A stretch of 64,000 nt of DNA, taken from assembly GCA_015680685.1 (NCBI GenBank), contig MNCI01010857.1, forward strand, positions 78,065 through 142,064, given 5' to 3'. The notes under the pieces are model-generated. The model made no database searches. It was not told the DNA's origin and saw only the letters and a program-made list of their open reading frames with translations. Source of the stretch: Gnetum montanum (taxonomy: Eukaryota > Streptophyta > Gnetopsida > Gnetales > Gnetaceae). Positions 22,158 through 34,339 of the stretch are shown one piece after another. The number at the start of each line of letters is the position of its first letter. Position 1 is the stretch's first letter. Made by a program: the position numbers and the translations under genes.

Positions 22158-22549
22158 NNNNNNNNNNNNNNNNNNNNNNNNNNNNNNNNNNNNNNNNNNN
22201 NNNNNNNNNNNNNNNNNNNNNNNNNNNNNNNNNNNNNNNNNNNNNNNNNNNNNNNNNNNNNNNNNNNNNNNNNNNNNNNNNNNNNNNNNNNNNNNNNNNN
22301 NNNNNNNNNNNNNNNNNNNNNNNNNNNNNNNNNNNNNNNNNNNNNNNNNNNNNNNNNNNNNNNNNNNNNNNNNNNNNNNNNNNNNNNNNNNNNNNNNNNN
22401 NNNNNNNNNNNNNNNNNNNNNNNNNNNNNNNNNNNNNNNNNNNNNNNNNNNNNNNNNNNNNNNNNNNNNNNNNNNNNNNNNNNNNNNNNNNNNNNNNNNN
22501 NNNNNNNNNNNNNNNNNNNNNNNNNNNNNNNNNNNNNNNNNNNNNNNNN
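22158..22549. other. Assembly gap, 392 N
   Basis: The gap lies between RNase H and the integrase C-terminus of G. Pol elements normally need clearly more than 392 bp for this part, so the gap size is probably not the true length. Reading frames drawn through it are meaningless. Confidence 0.9.
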
Positions 22550-22587
22550 ACAACAAATCTTCGTGCTCTTTTGAAGAAAGCTCTCTT

Positions 22588-23625
22588 TTAACTTGGAGTT
22601 AAAATATCTGGGATTTTCCTGATAGTAAGAAATTTGAGGATATCATCGTACCAATTCTCTTCATGGATGTCAAGTGTATAAACTTCATCTTCTTTAGTCA
22701 TTAACTTGGCTAGTCTCATTCCCTTAATTGTCTTGCATATTTCCAATGAAAATCTGAAACTTTGCAACTTAATAAGCCATTTTCCTCTTTTCAATCCAAT
22801 CTCATTTTGGGATAGGAATCGCTTGACTGCAGGTTCAATTAGCATAATGTGAACTAATGAACTCTCCAAATAATATTTAAAATGCTGAAGTGCCTTGATG
22901 ACTGCGAAAGCTTGTTTCTCTAAGTCTGAATAATTTAACTCTGAACCTTTCAACTGATACCCAAAAAATCCAATTGGTTCATCTTGACCTTCACTATCTT
23001 TTTGTGTAAGAACAGCGGTGATAGAATCATTTGAAGCAAAAGAGTATAACCAAAAATCTTCTTTAAGTTTAGGCTTTACCAAATATGGAGCCTCTTGTAT
23101 AGCCTTTTTGATTTCTGATAAAGCTCTCTCTGATTCTGGTGTTTTCTCTACTTGGACATCCTTTTTTAGCATATGCATCAAAGGTTTGGTAATTTCAGTA
23201 AACCCAGGGATGAACATTTTCACAAAGTTTATCTTCCCAAAGAAAGATCTGAGAGATTTCTTACTTGTGGGATGTTCAATATTTTGTACTGCTTGAATTC
23301 GGGAATTGTCTATGGCAATCCCTTCTTGACATATCACATGGCCTAATAGACTTCCAGATTTAACCCCGAAGATACACTTCTTAGGATTTAATGAAATACC
23401 AAACTCACGGCATCTATCAAAAGCTTGTTGAAGATGATTAATATGATCTTCTTTCTTCTTTGAAAATACTATAACATCATACAAATAAACCACCACGAAT
23501 TTTCCTAGTAAATCCTTAAATGCTAAATCCATTACTCTTTGAAAAGTAGCTCCCGCATTTGACAATCCGAATGGCATTCTTTGGTAAGCAAACGTTCCCC
23601 ACTTGGTGATAAATGCTATTAAGTT
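22588..23625 (-). pseudogene. Element G RT (C-terminal part) and RNase H
   Basis: Gypsy RT palm end and RNase H. Motifs: KWGTFAYQRMPFGLSNAGATFQ, then VVYLYDVIVFSK near 23476-23493, where the catalytic Y-x-D-D has its first Asp replaced by Tyr, then GISLNPKKCIFGV, LLGHVI and IPGFTEI. RNase H follows: WLYSFASNDSITAVLTQ (Asn at the usual Asp), QLKGSELNYSDLEKQAFAVIKAL. A stop occurs at the 22588 end. The RT amino half and all of gag are absent because the element is cut at about 23625 and joined to element B. Lineage within gypsy not assigned. Confidence 0.8.
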
Positions 23626-26260
23626 GTTTACTGCTTTAAGTCCTAACGTCTCTGTGACTGAGATGATTGTGATCGTTGATTCATTCAATAAGGTTGTTAC
23701 TTACTATAGCACTCATGTGAAGGGAATTAGAGTGGCTTTCCTTCTATTGGCGGATTTATTTTTAGACCTCTTCGGCATCCCGATGGATGGGGCTAGAGTG
23801 ACTTTGTATAGAGCACAAAAAGAGGCCCATGTGGTTCGTGAGCTAGAGGACTGGCTAGGTATACTTAAAGGTGTCAAGGGATTCCCTATGTAGGGAAAAG
23901 CAAAAGTAACTAAAGTAAATGAGTTGTATCCACTATTCAAAGAACTAGTGTTTTCTAAATCCTTGTCCCAAGAGAAGACCTTTAGGGTAGAATCTGTGCG
24001 TATCATGTGTATGATTCTGGAGACTGGGATGTCTTATAATTGTGCTCAGTTTTTACTTTCAGGTTTCCGTAGAGAGATAATGAGATTGCGTTTGAATGTT
24101 GAGGCACAGTCCCATTTTACCTTTGCATTTTTTACCAGTTACTTGCGTCGACTAGCTGAATTTCTAGTAGTTCATGTGGGTAATGAGTACGTGTTAAGGG
24201 ATCATGGCCAAATATCTCGCCTGTGGATTCGCCACTTGTTTGAGGTGACCAAATCTCAAGATGCTCCTGAAGGGATTGATGAATCGGTCTTTGTTACAAT
24301 GGGGGGATACTCTAGTCATTCAATTCACACACGTGATAGCGTAGGGTCGGAGCCAGATGCTATGCCCTATACTGCCAGGAGAGTCAATCGAGTAATCAAA
24401 GAGACAATCGGGAAGGTGAAATCTAGAGTTCAAAGACCTAAGTGCTCTAGAGAGGTTGCTCTAGCTATAGATGAACCAAAGGTGAAATGCATACGGTTTA
24501 AAATATCTACATGGGGTAAGTAATCCTAATTCATTTATCTATCCTTATTTTATTATCATTATTATTATTATTTTTTATTCTATTTTTATTTTGTGAACTT
24601 ATGAATGTCATCAGAGCCAACTCTTGAAGTAAGAAGAGAGGGGTTAGCATCGATCATAGAGGAATAAGAGGTCCCAACCAACCAAGATGAGGAGGAAGAG
24701 GTGGGTAATGACGATATAGAAATTCCCATCCCTCTGAGGGAAGAAACAAATGAAGGAGCAGAAGTCACCACAGAAAAAGATCACGCTGTTGAATAGGCTA
24801 AAGCTGATGAGATGTTTGATGATTTCTTCGCAGGAAGGTTAAACTTTGACACTCCTCTAAATCCAGAAGAAGAGAGGGATTTTAGTATGTTCTTGTTATT
24901 ATGTTTATTTGAGTTTTGAGTTGTTTCATTTGTGTTATTTAGAGTTTTGACTTTATGTTTTTGTCACTACAAGACGTAGATGTTGAAACCAAGACAACTC
25001 CTAACGTTCGATCGGGGATACCTACAATGAAGATTCCAATGGAAACAACCACCGAAGTTGGTTCATCTCCCATACATGAACCATTTACTTGGATCAAAAT
25101 GCCAAGTAAAATGGATTTTTTCCTTGGTATTATCAATGAGGTAGTTGATTGCATCCAACAAGCTCATCCTAAGATAGGTACATACGTTTTAAACATTTTG
25201 AGTCTTTTTCTTTTCACATCTGTTTCTACTGTCCGATGTCTAATGTATATTTTCCTTATATTGATAGGTTCTAAACTGAAGTGCGATCCATCCAAGGCCA
25301 CTTGTATTGATAGTCTACCTAAAATACCGTTAGAAATTGAGCAAGTGCCAAGACAAGTCTATGATGATGTGGCAGAATGTGTTGTGCAAAATGCCAAGTC
25401 GCTTTGGACCTGTAGGCGTTCCATTGAAAAGCTATTGTTGCGAATTCAGGCAAGGGAGAAAGATATTGACAAATTATTAGTAGAATGAGATGACTTTAAT
25501 TCACTCTATGAGTTTTCCTCTGCTAGGTTGATAGGTGATCGTTCTTGGCCAACTTCCAAAGTTACTTATACTAGATATTGGAATCTATTGAACCGCCAAG
25601 TAACCATGACTCAGGAGCTAGTAGAGCAGAAGGCACAAATTGACTTGCTGAATCTCAAGTGTCAGGATTGGAAAGCTTTTACTTCTAAGGTGTATAAATG
25701 GGTCGAAGATGAGAAGAATCATAAGTACCATTATAAAAAATCATTAAAGGAGATATCCATAGAAAAATGTCAACTGGAGATGTTTCTAGATGGTTTAGGC
25801 CTACGGTCCTCGTTTGATGCCTTTGCTAGGCACACTGTGGTAGAGATGGAATCTCCCAAGAGAGTAATTACCATAGCTTCTGTGGAGATTTCTGTAGGCA
25901 AGTTTCCTCTTAAACGTCCTACTTGGTCTGCTGTGGACAAAGGGAAGGCCTTAGCCAACATTGATCTAGGCTTAGATGGAACTAACTGGACAAGTGTCCT
26001 TGAAGAAGAAATCCTTCATTGGCTAGAGTTCGGTCTAAGGGGATGCTCTGCAGAAAGTCAGTTGAACTTATAACTTTTTATTTGTTTTTTGTAGGAAATG
26101 TTATCTTCCTTTTTTATCTACTAGTTAATTAGTTAATTATTTTCTTTTTTTTTTACAGAGTCATGGTGATGACAATGTCCAAGAAGGTGGCCCCAATGGA
26201 GGGGAAACTCATGATGCAAGAGAACTTGAGGAGAAAGCCCCTCCTGATCCTGATGTTTAG
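23626..26260 (+). pseudogene. Antisense multi-exon gene of element B (aORF-B), 5' truncated
   Basis: Homologue of aORF-A. Exons: 23626-24515, 24615-24884, 24974-25177, 25268 to about 26055, and 26159-26260. Introns are GT-AG with phases 1, 1, 1 and 0, the same as in A. The first exon has TALSPNVSVTEM, IVDSFNK, DLFGIPMDGARVT, AEFLVVHVG and SQDAPEGIDESVF, each matching A. Exon 2 is acidic (QDEEEEVGNDDIE). Exon 4 holds KLKCDP, VPRQVYDDV, a coiled-coil-like part and LANIDLGLDG. The last exon ends APPDPDV. Damage is light: stops at 23891, about 24670, 24796 and 25486, plus a lost donor near 26055 (CAG then TTGAAC). Exons before 23626 are missing at the G junction. Function unknown. Confidence 0.7.
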
Positions 26261-26635
26261 TTCTTGAATTTGACATGTTGTTATTAGTTATGTTTCTACG
26301 GGTTGTAAACAGAAATTGTTTCTGTTGTTTTGAGTTGAGTTATATATGAACAGATGCATAAACTTGGCTAACTTTTGTAATCATCCATTTAAATATTTAT
26401 GTATTTTTTTATTTTTTTAAAAGTTATCTGATTGTTGAGAAGAAATAATATAGGGACATGGGGTGAAAGTCTTTTTGGTTGTTTTGGAGTTTAAGTCGAA
26501 ATATGAAGTAAAGTACAAATATAACCCAAATGATAACTGTGCCAAGGAAAACATAACTTGTACTACAAAGATGGAATCATAGAATGTAAACTGAGGATTT
26601 GAATTTTCGAGGCAAACGAAAGCAAACTCGCTCTA
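26261..26635. other. Spacer after aORF-B
   Basis: AT-rich 3' flank of the antisense gene. No coding frame. It probably holds its 3' untranslated region. Confidence 0.4.
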
Positions 26636-26930
26636 GTTTAAGGCCATTTTCAGCCATACGTGCATGTGTGTGTGAGTGTTAGTTTAAAGTCATGATGGAC
26701 TGCAACATGATCATTCTAGTTTAAAGCCATTTTGGGCCACTAATAAATAGGATGGATATCAATTGATACAATGGGTTTTGATGTAAATTGGCCATTTGTA
26801 ACCATGGCTAGTTTTATGTCATTGCAGACATGCGATAGTTTAACGTCATCCTGGACTTGCATAGTTTATCATCATTTCGGACGATCGTAGTTTAACATCA
26901 TTACAGACTGATGTAGTTTGTTAATGTTTT
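26636..26930. repeat. Proximal tandem array of element B
   Basis: Seven or more diverged copies with core AGTTTAA(C/A)GTCATT.CGGAC; for example AGTTTAAGGCCATTTTCAGCC, AGTTTAACGTCATCCTGGAC and AGTTTAACATCATTACAGAC. It occupies the same place as the A array, between the stop of the antisense gene and the protease end. Confidence 0.7.
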
Positions 26931-27030
26931 AGTAACTTTTTGATTTTTTTTTATTTTTATGTTAGGAGTGGGTTTAATGGGTATGATCCGATACTCAGCA
27001 TCTCCTTCGCTAATTATGTTGAATGGTAGC

Positions 27031-27036
27031 TCTTAC
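27031..27036 (-). promoter_or_regulatory. Candidate sense 5' splice site after B protease
   Basis: The minus strand reads CCTGGTAAGAGC. The protease tail frame ends at the TAA inside GGTAAG, so the donor would remove the stop. It parallels 10968-10973 in A. Confidence 0.5.
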
Positions 27037-28034
27037 CAGGAGATGTCTGGTGGAGTAAGCTCTGAGTTAGTATCCTTGGATGTTTCTAGGTTAGGTGGTG
27101 TTTCCTTGATATTTGAGGGGTCATGTTTTATGGGTTGGTCATCACTTTGGGTTATTCTTGTTTCTTTTAGTATAGGCTTTTTAGAAATTCTCTTGAGATT
27201 ATGCTCATGTGGCGTGTCCTCTTGTTCAGGCTCCTCAAATTTAACTTTAGAGCCTTGATTTGCATCTGTGTGAGATGAGATGGTGGATGTAGTAGCATCC
27301 CCATTGATAATTATTTCACCCCACTTATAGGATAAGTGAATCTCTTGATGAATGGGGGAAGACACTACTTTTAGCTAGGCTAACCAGGGTCATCCCAGGA
27401 TTAGGTTAAAACCAGTCATCTCATCAATAACCACGAAGTTTGCGAATGTGGGGAACCGATCCCCTACTATGAAATCCAAGGTCAATGTACCTTTGACTAC
27501 TACTCATGAACCATTAAATGACTTCAGGTAGGTCGTAGATGTCAGTTTAATTATTTCTGTAAGCCCTAACTATTCAATGACAGGATAAGGTACCATGTTT
27601 GTGGCCGCTCCGTCATCTACATGTACTCGATGTATTTGAAACTGATTGACTCGTATGGTTATAAACATGGGTTTGTGGATCACGTCTCCGGTTTTCTCAT
27701 TGATCTTAATGTTTTTGGGGTGAAATCCCAATGATTTAGTTTCGGATCCTTGTTGTGTAGACATTACTGCATGTATAGAAGGTTCATTTGTGGGTAGGTT
27801 TTTGCTAACTGGGATCGATGTCAACATTTGTACAAAGGCTTTGCGATGAACTGGTGAAGTCAATATCAGGTTGTACAAGCTTAATGATGTATTATTTTGT
27901 TTAAGGGCTTGTGTAACCTGTGTTAGATTATTAGCTAGGTCCTCATCATTGGGTATAATCTTGTCCATGGTCATTTGATCCATTGGACCTAACAGTTGTA
28001 TCTCACGTGGGGTAACTTTCATGTTATTTTTCAT
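27037..28034 (-). pseudogene. Element B protease and tail
   Basis: The frame 28034-27570 starts MKNNMKVTPREIQLLGPMDQ and reaches MFITIRVNQFQIHRVHVDDGAATNMVPYPVIE, the same D-D-G active-site block as A and D. A frame break follows near 27560. The second half has ITLDF-like and GFNLILG-like remains (27400-27540), and the tail at 27365-27037 reads IHQEIHLSYKWGEIIING then a charged, Pro- and Thr-rich stretch (EEPEQEDTPHEHN). The tail has homologues at 11100-11020 in A, 38085-37900 in C and 45180-45365 in D. Confidence 0.7.
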
Positions 28035-31000
28035 GGCCGTTGCATTTCATATGTGTTACATTCTTGATTTTTCCTGTTTGTAACTCATGCTTGGCTCTTT
28101 GTTATAAGGAGCCATAGGTATTAAGCTTAATGGAGTTGGTTTTGGGGTTCCCAGTGCAAGGCGTTGACGTTCCTTCACTAAACATTCCTTCTCCAAACGT
28201 TCCATGGTAAGCCTATCTGCCAGGCGTTTTCATGTGGGTTATGTGGGAAAATTTGGGATCGGAGTATGGGGTTGTTTCAGGACTCGAATGATGAATGGGG
28301 TAGGACTGACTTGTGTCTAAGGAGTATTGGGTTGTCTAGGCACCTTGACCACAAACGGGGTTGGGCAATTTGCAGTTGGTGCCTCTATCATAACAACCGT
28401 CGGTGGCACCCGGACCACGAAGGGAGTGGGTCGGTTTGATGGTGTCACACTAGCAGTTGTATCAGTAGGGGGCATGCAAACAACAAATGGTTTGGTTTGG
28501 GGTGGTATCTACGTTGTTGCCACCATGGGAGGTACTTGGATGGCCAATGGTGTTTGCGGGATAGGAGGATCATGTGGGGGATATGAAGGTTGAGGTGATG
28601 CTAGTGTCGTAGGGGGAACATGAACTACGAAGGGGTTATTTGGTGTTTCATAGCTATTATCTACGTCGATGGTGTTAATTGTGTATGACACTTCTTTAGA
28701 GTTTAGGGGATCTTTATATATGCCCATGGACTGGTTTTGTGGTTTGACTGGGTTGGCCTCATCAAAAGTGATTTCACCTCCATCAATCATTTGTTGAATA
28801 TCTTGTTTCAAGGTGAAACAATAGTTGGTTCCATGCCCATTACGCTGGTGGTACTCAAAAAAATGGTCTATTCTAAAGTCTCTTGGAACTGGGGCTCATT
28901 CGGTGTCGCCAAGCTTGGGTTCTCAACCAATTCATAGAATCAATCATGTGTTTGAATTGCCATGGGGGATACTTGTTTATGTTTCATTAGCCTAGCCTTT
29001 AAGAGTTGGTCAAATAATTGTGAAGGTTTCATGGGAAATGGTGTGTATTGAGATGGGTTTCTCCTCTCAAAGTTTCTCACATGACTCTGTGTAGCATTTT
29101 GTGATGTGGACAGTCTAGGTGTAGCAGCAGGGGTAAGTCTAGTAAAGCCAGTAGGGGTAGCGGATGGTTTACCTTGTTGTCTCGTACTTGTCTGTTCAGT
29201 TTTTTCTATTGCTGCTACTGTTACCTTAGCCTTTTCTTTGTCTTTTTTAGTGTGTTGATTTTTAAAGGCTAAGTAAGCAAGGTTATGGCTATTTTGGGCC
29301 ACCTTTTCTATGTTCTTTATTTGCATGAAAGCTTGGCTTAGAGTGCACACGTTAAAATAGTATAGTTTAGATTTCACGAAATCATTTACGGCTCCATTTA
29401 GGATGGTGAGTAAGTATTTTTCATGGATTGGTTCATGAAGTTCTTTTAGTGCAGCACTCCATCTATGAATAAATTTTTGTACAGGTTCAAGCGGTGCTTG
29501 TTTTACCTGTATCAGACTGTCCAGGGTTGCTTTAGGTTTTAGGTTGTGTTTAAACCTGGTAATGAACTAGTGTAGGAGATCCTCCAAAGAGGATATGGAG
29601 TTACGAACCAAGACTCGCTACCAATCTAAAGCTCTCCCAGTGAGCGACATGGCGAAAACACGTAGGATTGCATGGGGCCATGCCTGAAGCAGTAAACATT
29701 CTACTCTAAAGATGACCAGATGAGTGTTGGGGTCCCCTTCCCCATTGTATTTGATTAGTTGAGGCAAAGAAACTCCTTTGTGCAGGGTCAATGGTGATAC
29801 CGAAGAGCTAATAGGATCATCTTGGTAAAAGTCTTATACTTTAAGCTCTTCATTGTTGACTATTTTGAGGCATTTTACCTCATCAGTGAGTTCTTGCATC
29901 TTATTTTTAGCTTCAACCCAGTCTTGGGCACCAGGTGACATGGCAGGTGGGTTATGTTGTGCAATATGAAAGTTAGATTGTTGTATGGTGAGCGGGAAAG
30001 AGGAAAGTTGAGTGGTCGGAGGTTGCGCTTGAGGAATATTCATGGTAGTTGCTATTAAGGGTGGCATACTGTAAGGAAAGGGTTACTGTTGTTGTTGCTA
30101 TGGTAGTTGAGGGATGTTCATGGGTGGAATTTTAGGAGGTAGTATGTTGTAATGAGGGGGTCGATGTGCTTGCATGCCAGTCATGGCCCACTATCTAGTC
30201 ATGATTTATGAAGAAACACCCTGAACTTGTTGAGTTGAAGTGGTGAAGGGTGTCCCTTGGGATTGAATTCGTGGTATATAGTGAGGGGATGTAGAAGCAG
30301 GTATCACAGATGGCATCCTAATCACTTGGGGTGGGAAGGTCACTCCTACATTATTTTGAGGGGGGTGTTGTTGGGGTTGTACTTGTAAGAGGGGGGATAA
30401 CGTAGTGACTGGAGGAATAGTGGGGAAGGGTATATTGAATTGGGTATCGGTCATGGGGAGAGTGGGAATAAGAGTGGATGCTTCTTATTAAGGCACATGT
30501 GGTTGAGTGGTTTTAAATGAATGGAGGGACATAGTCTTCCCTATGAAATGTTGGAATAGCGGGTTCACGTAACTATGTAGACTGAGAGTATGGTACGAAT
30601 CCTCATGTTTGGACTTAGCCACAGAGTCATCCTCCTCTTCTAATTGAGGATTTCACATGGACTAGTCTAGGGTCTGACTCCTTGCTAGGAGGAGCTATGA
30701 GATGAGCTCAAAGTAGTGCTCTGGGAGAGGGATGATGTCATATGGGGAGGGGATGAACTCATGTCCTCCCTTATTGACCAGTTCATACAGTTTCTTAGCC
30801 TCTAGTTCAGTTTGATCTATTGCCAAGCCAGCTTGGATCTTTACACATATAAAATTGTACTATTCCTGTGTTATGACATTAAATGATGGATTCTTCCCTT
30901 GCAGTCTGAGAGATCGGCGAGGTCCCCCCCCCCCGAGGGTTGACCTCACCGTGGGCCCCTATGGGTTGCACGATCGATATCGGCATTACCGTGGGGCCAA

Positions 31001-31049
31001 TGATATCTGGAGTGGACTTAGTTGAAACATTGGTGTTGGTACTATTCAT
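28035..31049 (-). pseudogene. Element B gag
   Basis: Capsid precursor. It starts at ATG 31049 (MNSTNTNV) with GKNPSFNVITQ and YNFICVKIQAGLAID shared with D and F2. A Pro- and Gln-rich stretch follows (30454-30206), then MPPLIATTMNIPQ. The capsid core has remains of the TKYNGEGDP region near 29750 and MKSKLYYFNVCTLSQAF at 29377. A Lys-rich linker and MKPSQLFDQLLKARLMKHK come before the knuckle region. 28811-28509 reads MKQDIQQMIDGGEITFDE, matching A. An 11-C run at 30924-30934 shifts the frame, and another shift lies at about 28900. Plus-strand frames here (28327-28593) are shadows. Confidence 0.75.
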
Positions 31050-31500
31050 GATGAAAAGGTTGTCAGTGTAACAAGGTAGATGGGAGATAGTGTAAGCTTA
31101 TATAGGTGAGAATTTTGCCAAGTATGAAATGGGTATACTTGTTAGCATATACCCACAGCGTGCAGCATGTCTACACAGCATACACCTAAGTATGGTAGCG
31201 TGCAGCCTATCTACATAGTGTACACCTAAGTCTGGTAGTGTGTAGCTTGACTACATAGCGTACACCTAAGTCTAGCAGCGTGCAGCCTGTCTATACAGCG
31301 TATGGATTGAATCCTAGCGTACAGGCTTCAACAACCAGTGTATAGGGTGAACAAGCAATGTACAGACAGAGTGGATAGCATGCTAAATAGAATATAGGCT
31401 AAATAGCATATGCACATTGAGATTGCAATAGATCTGGCTTAACAGGATATAGATTTGAAAGATTTGAATAGTGGATCAGAGTAGATTTAAGCAACGAGAG
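31050..31500 (-). repeat. Element B leader with a 41-bp tandem array
   Basis: Between gag and the primer site. At 31140-31400 a roughly 41-bp unit repeats: AGCGTGCAGCcTgTCTACA.AGCGTACACCTAAGTctgg, about four clear copies and further decayed ones. Related AGCGTGCA/ACGCT strings recur inside the adjoining LTR. Confidence 0.65.
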
Positions 31501-31518
31501 GCCCTCCTTCTAGCGCCA
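31501..31518 (-). other. Element B primer-binding site, tRNA-Asn
   Basis: The minus strand reads TGGCGCTAGAAGGAGGGC, an exact complement of the tRNA-Asn 3' end as I know it (CCCTCCTTCTAGCG plus CCA). It is separated from the LTR by five T/A bases. Confidence 0.8.
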
Positions 31519-31523
31519 TTTTT

Positions 31524-33266
31524 TGTACTGTCTAGAATTGTCAGTGCCCGACTGGAATGAAAAAGGCATCGAGAGATCCATAGATGGGCACAGAAGATCC
31601 TACCTTCACTTGAGGATGAATTAGAACTGAAAAAGGTAGAGTACCTTGGGTGGTCCGCATGTGGATCAGACAAGGATTTCCTCAGACATATGCCAATGCT
31701 CAATAAGCTGGGTTATATGTAAATGGTGTAATAAATGTAAACCAGAACGCAAACGTGTAGGAATGTAAACAAGAGGTAAATAAGAATGAATGAAAACTGT
31801 ATCAAATATTAGCCAAAAATGCAAGAAAGAATGAGAACTGTAACAAATCTTGGCCAAAAATACAGCAATATTATTGCATAATGAAAATTACAATGCGCCG
31901 GTCTAGACGCAGTTGTGGATCTGACACAAGGTGGACGAAGAGCCCTGGTGGATACGAAGGGGTGATGATATGCTGGTTTGGGCTATAGGCATAGCGTGAA
32001 GGCTGTATGCTTAGTGTGCGGGGTAGAAGTCCAGCGTGCAGGGTGGGTGTTCTAGATGTTCTTATTGTGGATTCTCAAATTTTTGCCAAGATTCCTCAAT
32101 TTTCAAATCCTGATCTCTCAAAAAATCTTTGTTTTTGTACAATTTTGGACATTAAATTTGGATTTGAGATGGGATGATTGGCTATGGGATGCTAGAATTT
32201 CAGATCGGATGACATGTGGAGTGTTGACCAGGTGCAAAAGAATGAAGCTTTAAAAGTGTGCAGCATGCCAGCGTGTACACGCTAGGCATATATGCCCCAC
32301 ACACTATATAGCATGTGGACAAGAATGAAGAATTTCTGACCAAATTTCGAACTGTGACACTAGTTCTAAGCATGTATCTAGATGCCTGATGTCTTGAAGA
32401 TGCTTCCTATCAATTTTGGACTCATTTGACCTTGATTTGATAAGGCTTTAGGAGGCTCCAAGAGTGTACCTGCTGGGCGTACATGCTGGGCATGCAGGCC
32501 AGTCTATGGGTATGAACACTGCAGTTTTGGAGCCTAATCTTGTACACTAGAGTTGGATCCTTATTGCCTAAGTGTTTCTAGTTCTCCAGGGTGTCTTGGG
32601 GCTCATTTTGGCTTCATTTTAACTGAGTTTTGGGCATTTTTCTAGTGTTCACGCTATGCTATACATCGGGCATGCACGCTGGGCATGTTTCTAGTGTGCA
32701 TGCTGTGTTGTACGCCGGGCGTGCACGCTAGATGTTGAGGGCCACGAATGACCCTTTTGATGAAAAAATTGGATGTCTCTAGAGCCTGTGGACTTGTAGA
32801 TTCATTGACCATGCCTTGAGGGTCAACTCCATGTCAAAATCTTACCTAAAATGCCCAATCAACCTTGTTCAAAGTGGTGCATGCTGGGTTGCACGCTAGG
32901 TGTACATGTTGGGCTTGCAAGCCAGCATACAGGCATGAAACTACCACCTTTCAAGGTCAAAACTTGATTTTTGGGAGCCCAAGATGATGCCTAATGGTTT
33001 CCCTACCTTTGGGAGTTGATTGCTTGTAAAAATCATGCTCTGAGTGCTTGTTTTGGTCTATCTATGAGGCATTTTATGACTTTTTCACTTGGGAATTAAG
33101 GCTTTCACCACTTATGAGGGATTTTTTAGCCCCAAAATTTAATGTGAAATTACTTCTATTGGATTATAATCTTCACATTTTATAATGAAATTTTAGCCTT
33201 GGGTCTCATGGGGTGAAAATTAAATTGCAAAAATTTTACAACATGCATTTTCTTGGTGGTGTTTCA
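31524..33266 (-). repeat. Element B 5' LTR
   Basis: 1743 bp, TGTACTG at 31524 to GTTTCA at 33266 on the plus strand (TGAAAC...AGTACA in element sense). It aligns with the solo LTR at 41377-43094, for example GGTAGAGTACCTTGGGTGGT against GGCAGAGTGCCTTGGATGGT. The start TGAAACACCACC matches D. Its middle (32230-32940) is full of GTGCACGCT/GGGCATGCA strings. No lower B LTR remains because of the G junction. Confidence 0.75.
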
Positions 33267-33444
33267 TCTACTAGTATAGCCTAGAAAAAATTGCGAATGT
33301 TGAAAAACAAGACTATGACTAGAATGTTGCATACTGGATCAAGGAAAAACCCAAATCCTTACCAAAAAAATTTACAAAATATAATTGCATCTCCATGATG
33401 GCCGAAAAGCCCTAAATAATGTAGTGCCTAAAATATTCAATTAC
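33267..33444. other. Spacer between B and C LTRs
   Basis: About 180 bp that matches neither LTR. Nothing recognised. Confidence 0.4.
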
Positions 33445-34095
33445 TAGAAAACCAAAACTTCCAGCCAATATACTTTTAACCCTAGATCCCAAGGGCCTTC
33501 AAGAAAGAGGATCAAAGGCACCCTAGAAAGTCTTGTTGATTACCCATGGAATTAGGGACTATAAAAAGGATAGATAATTTAAAAAAATAATGCAGATATA
33601 GACTAAGAAAATACACAAAAATGAACTAGAAATAGACTCCAAGAAATAAACTAAAACTTTATTATAATAATAAAATATTGAAAAATTATGAGAGTTCAAA
33701 GTTGTACAAATTATTTTCCCAAATGCATAAGCAGTTTGCTTCGATGAAGCTTGAAGCCTATTGAAGTTGGTAGGTTGTGTTTTGCAGTCAACTTCATAAT
33801 CCAAGTACTTCCCAACTTCAATTTCCAAAACTCCTTGGAGGGGGATAAATGAGGAGTTTGGATTTTTGGAATTTTGGAACTATGCTAGGAGTCTCAAATA
33901 TCCAATTTTTTACGAAATTTCTCTAAATGCCTTACAAAAGGCCAAAGGTCTTAAGTGCTCAAGGTTGCAAAGGTTATTGGTTGTAGAAGTATGAAACAAT
34001 GAAATCAAAATCCTATTCAATGTGTTTGAAATTTGTTCTTATAGGTCTCATGGTTGTTAGTTTTGGTGCTACAAATTTTTTCCATGATTGCTAAT
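33445..34095 (-). repeat. Element C 3' LTR
   Basis: Aligns with 56600-57356: AACCCTAGATCCCAAGGGCC against AATCCTAGATCCCAAGGGCC, GTTGGTAGGTTGTGTT against GTCAATAGGTTGTGTT, and CTCAAGGTTGCAAAGGTTAT. About 650 bp. Exact ends are unclear and I find no target-site duplication. The frame 33828-33559 on the minus strand, and 57009-56758 in the other LTR, match each other as proteins only because the LTRs are repeats. Confidence 0.7.
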
Positions 34096-34339
34096 AAATT
34101 GGTATAATTTGTAGGTGTAGTAGGTCATTATTTTCAATGTATTTTTCTATTTATGGCAAGTTTTGATGCACCTAGGCCACCAAAATCATGCTAGATAGCA
34201 TAAATAGTAAATGCGTTTTTTCAACTATTCTAGCAACATCCATATACACTAGCATTTTGGAAATAATGCTAACATTGGTGGAGAAATGCTAGAATTATTG
34301 GGATAATGTTGAGCTTACTAGAAAAACAAAGCCCCAACC
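34096..34339. other. Spacer between C 3' LTR and antisense gene
   Basis: About 240 bp with repeated ATGCTA strings. No pol sequence is present, in contrast with element A, where 5 kb of pol lies between the gene and the LTR. Confidence 0.45.

Noticed and set aside
22077-22591. Long open frames on both strands over the gap
   Set aside because: They consist of N translated as X and carry no information.
24955-26073. Host gene of unknown function
   Set aside because: The frames fit as exons of aORF-B, which recurs at the same element position in A and C.
28327-28593. Gly-rich plus-strand frame
   Set aside because: Shadow of the Pro-rich part of B gag on the other strand.
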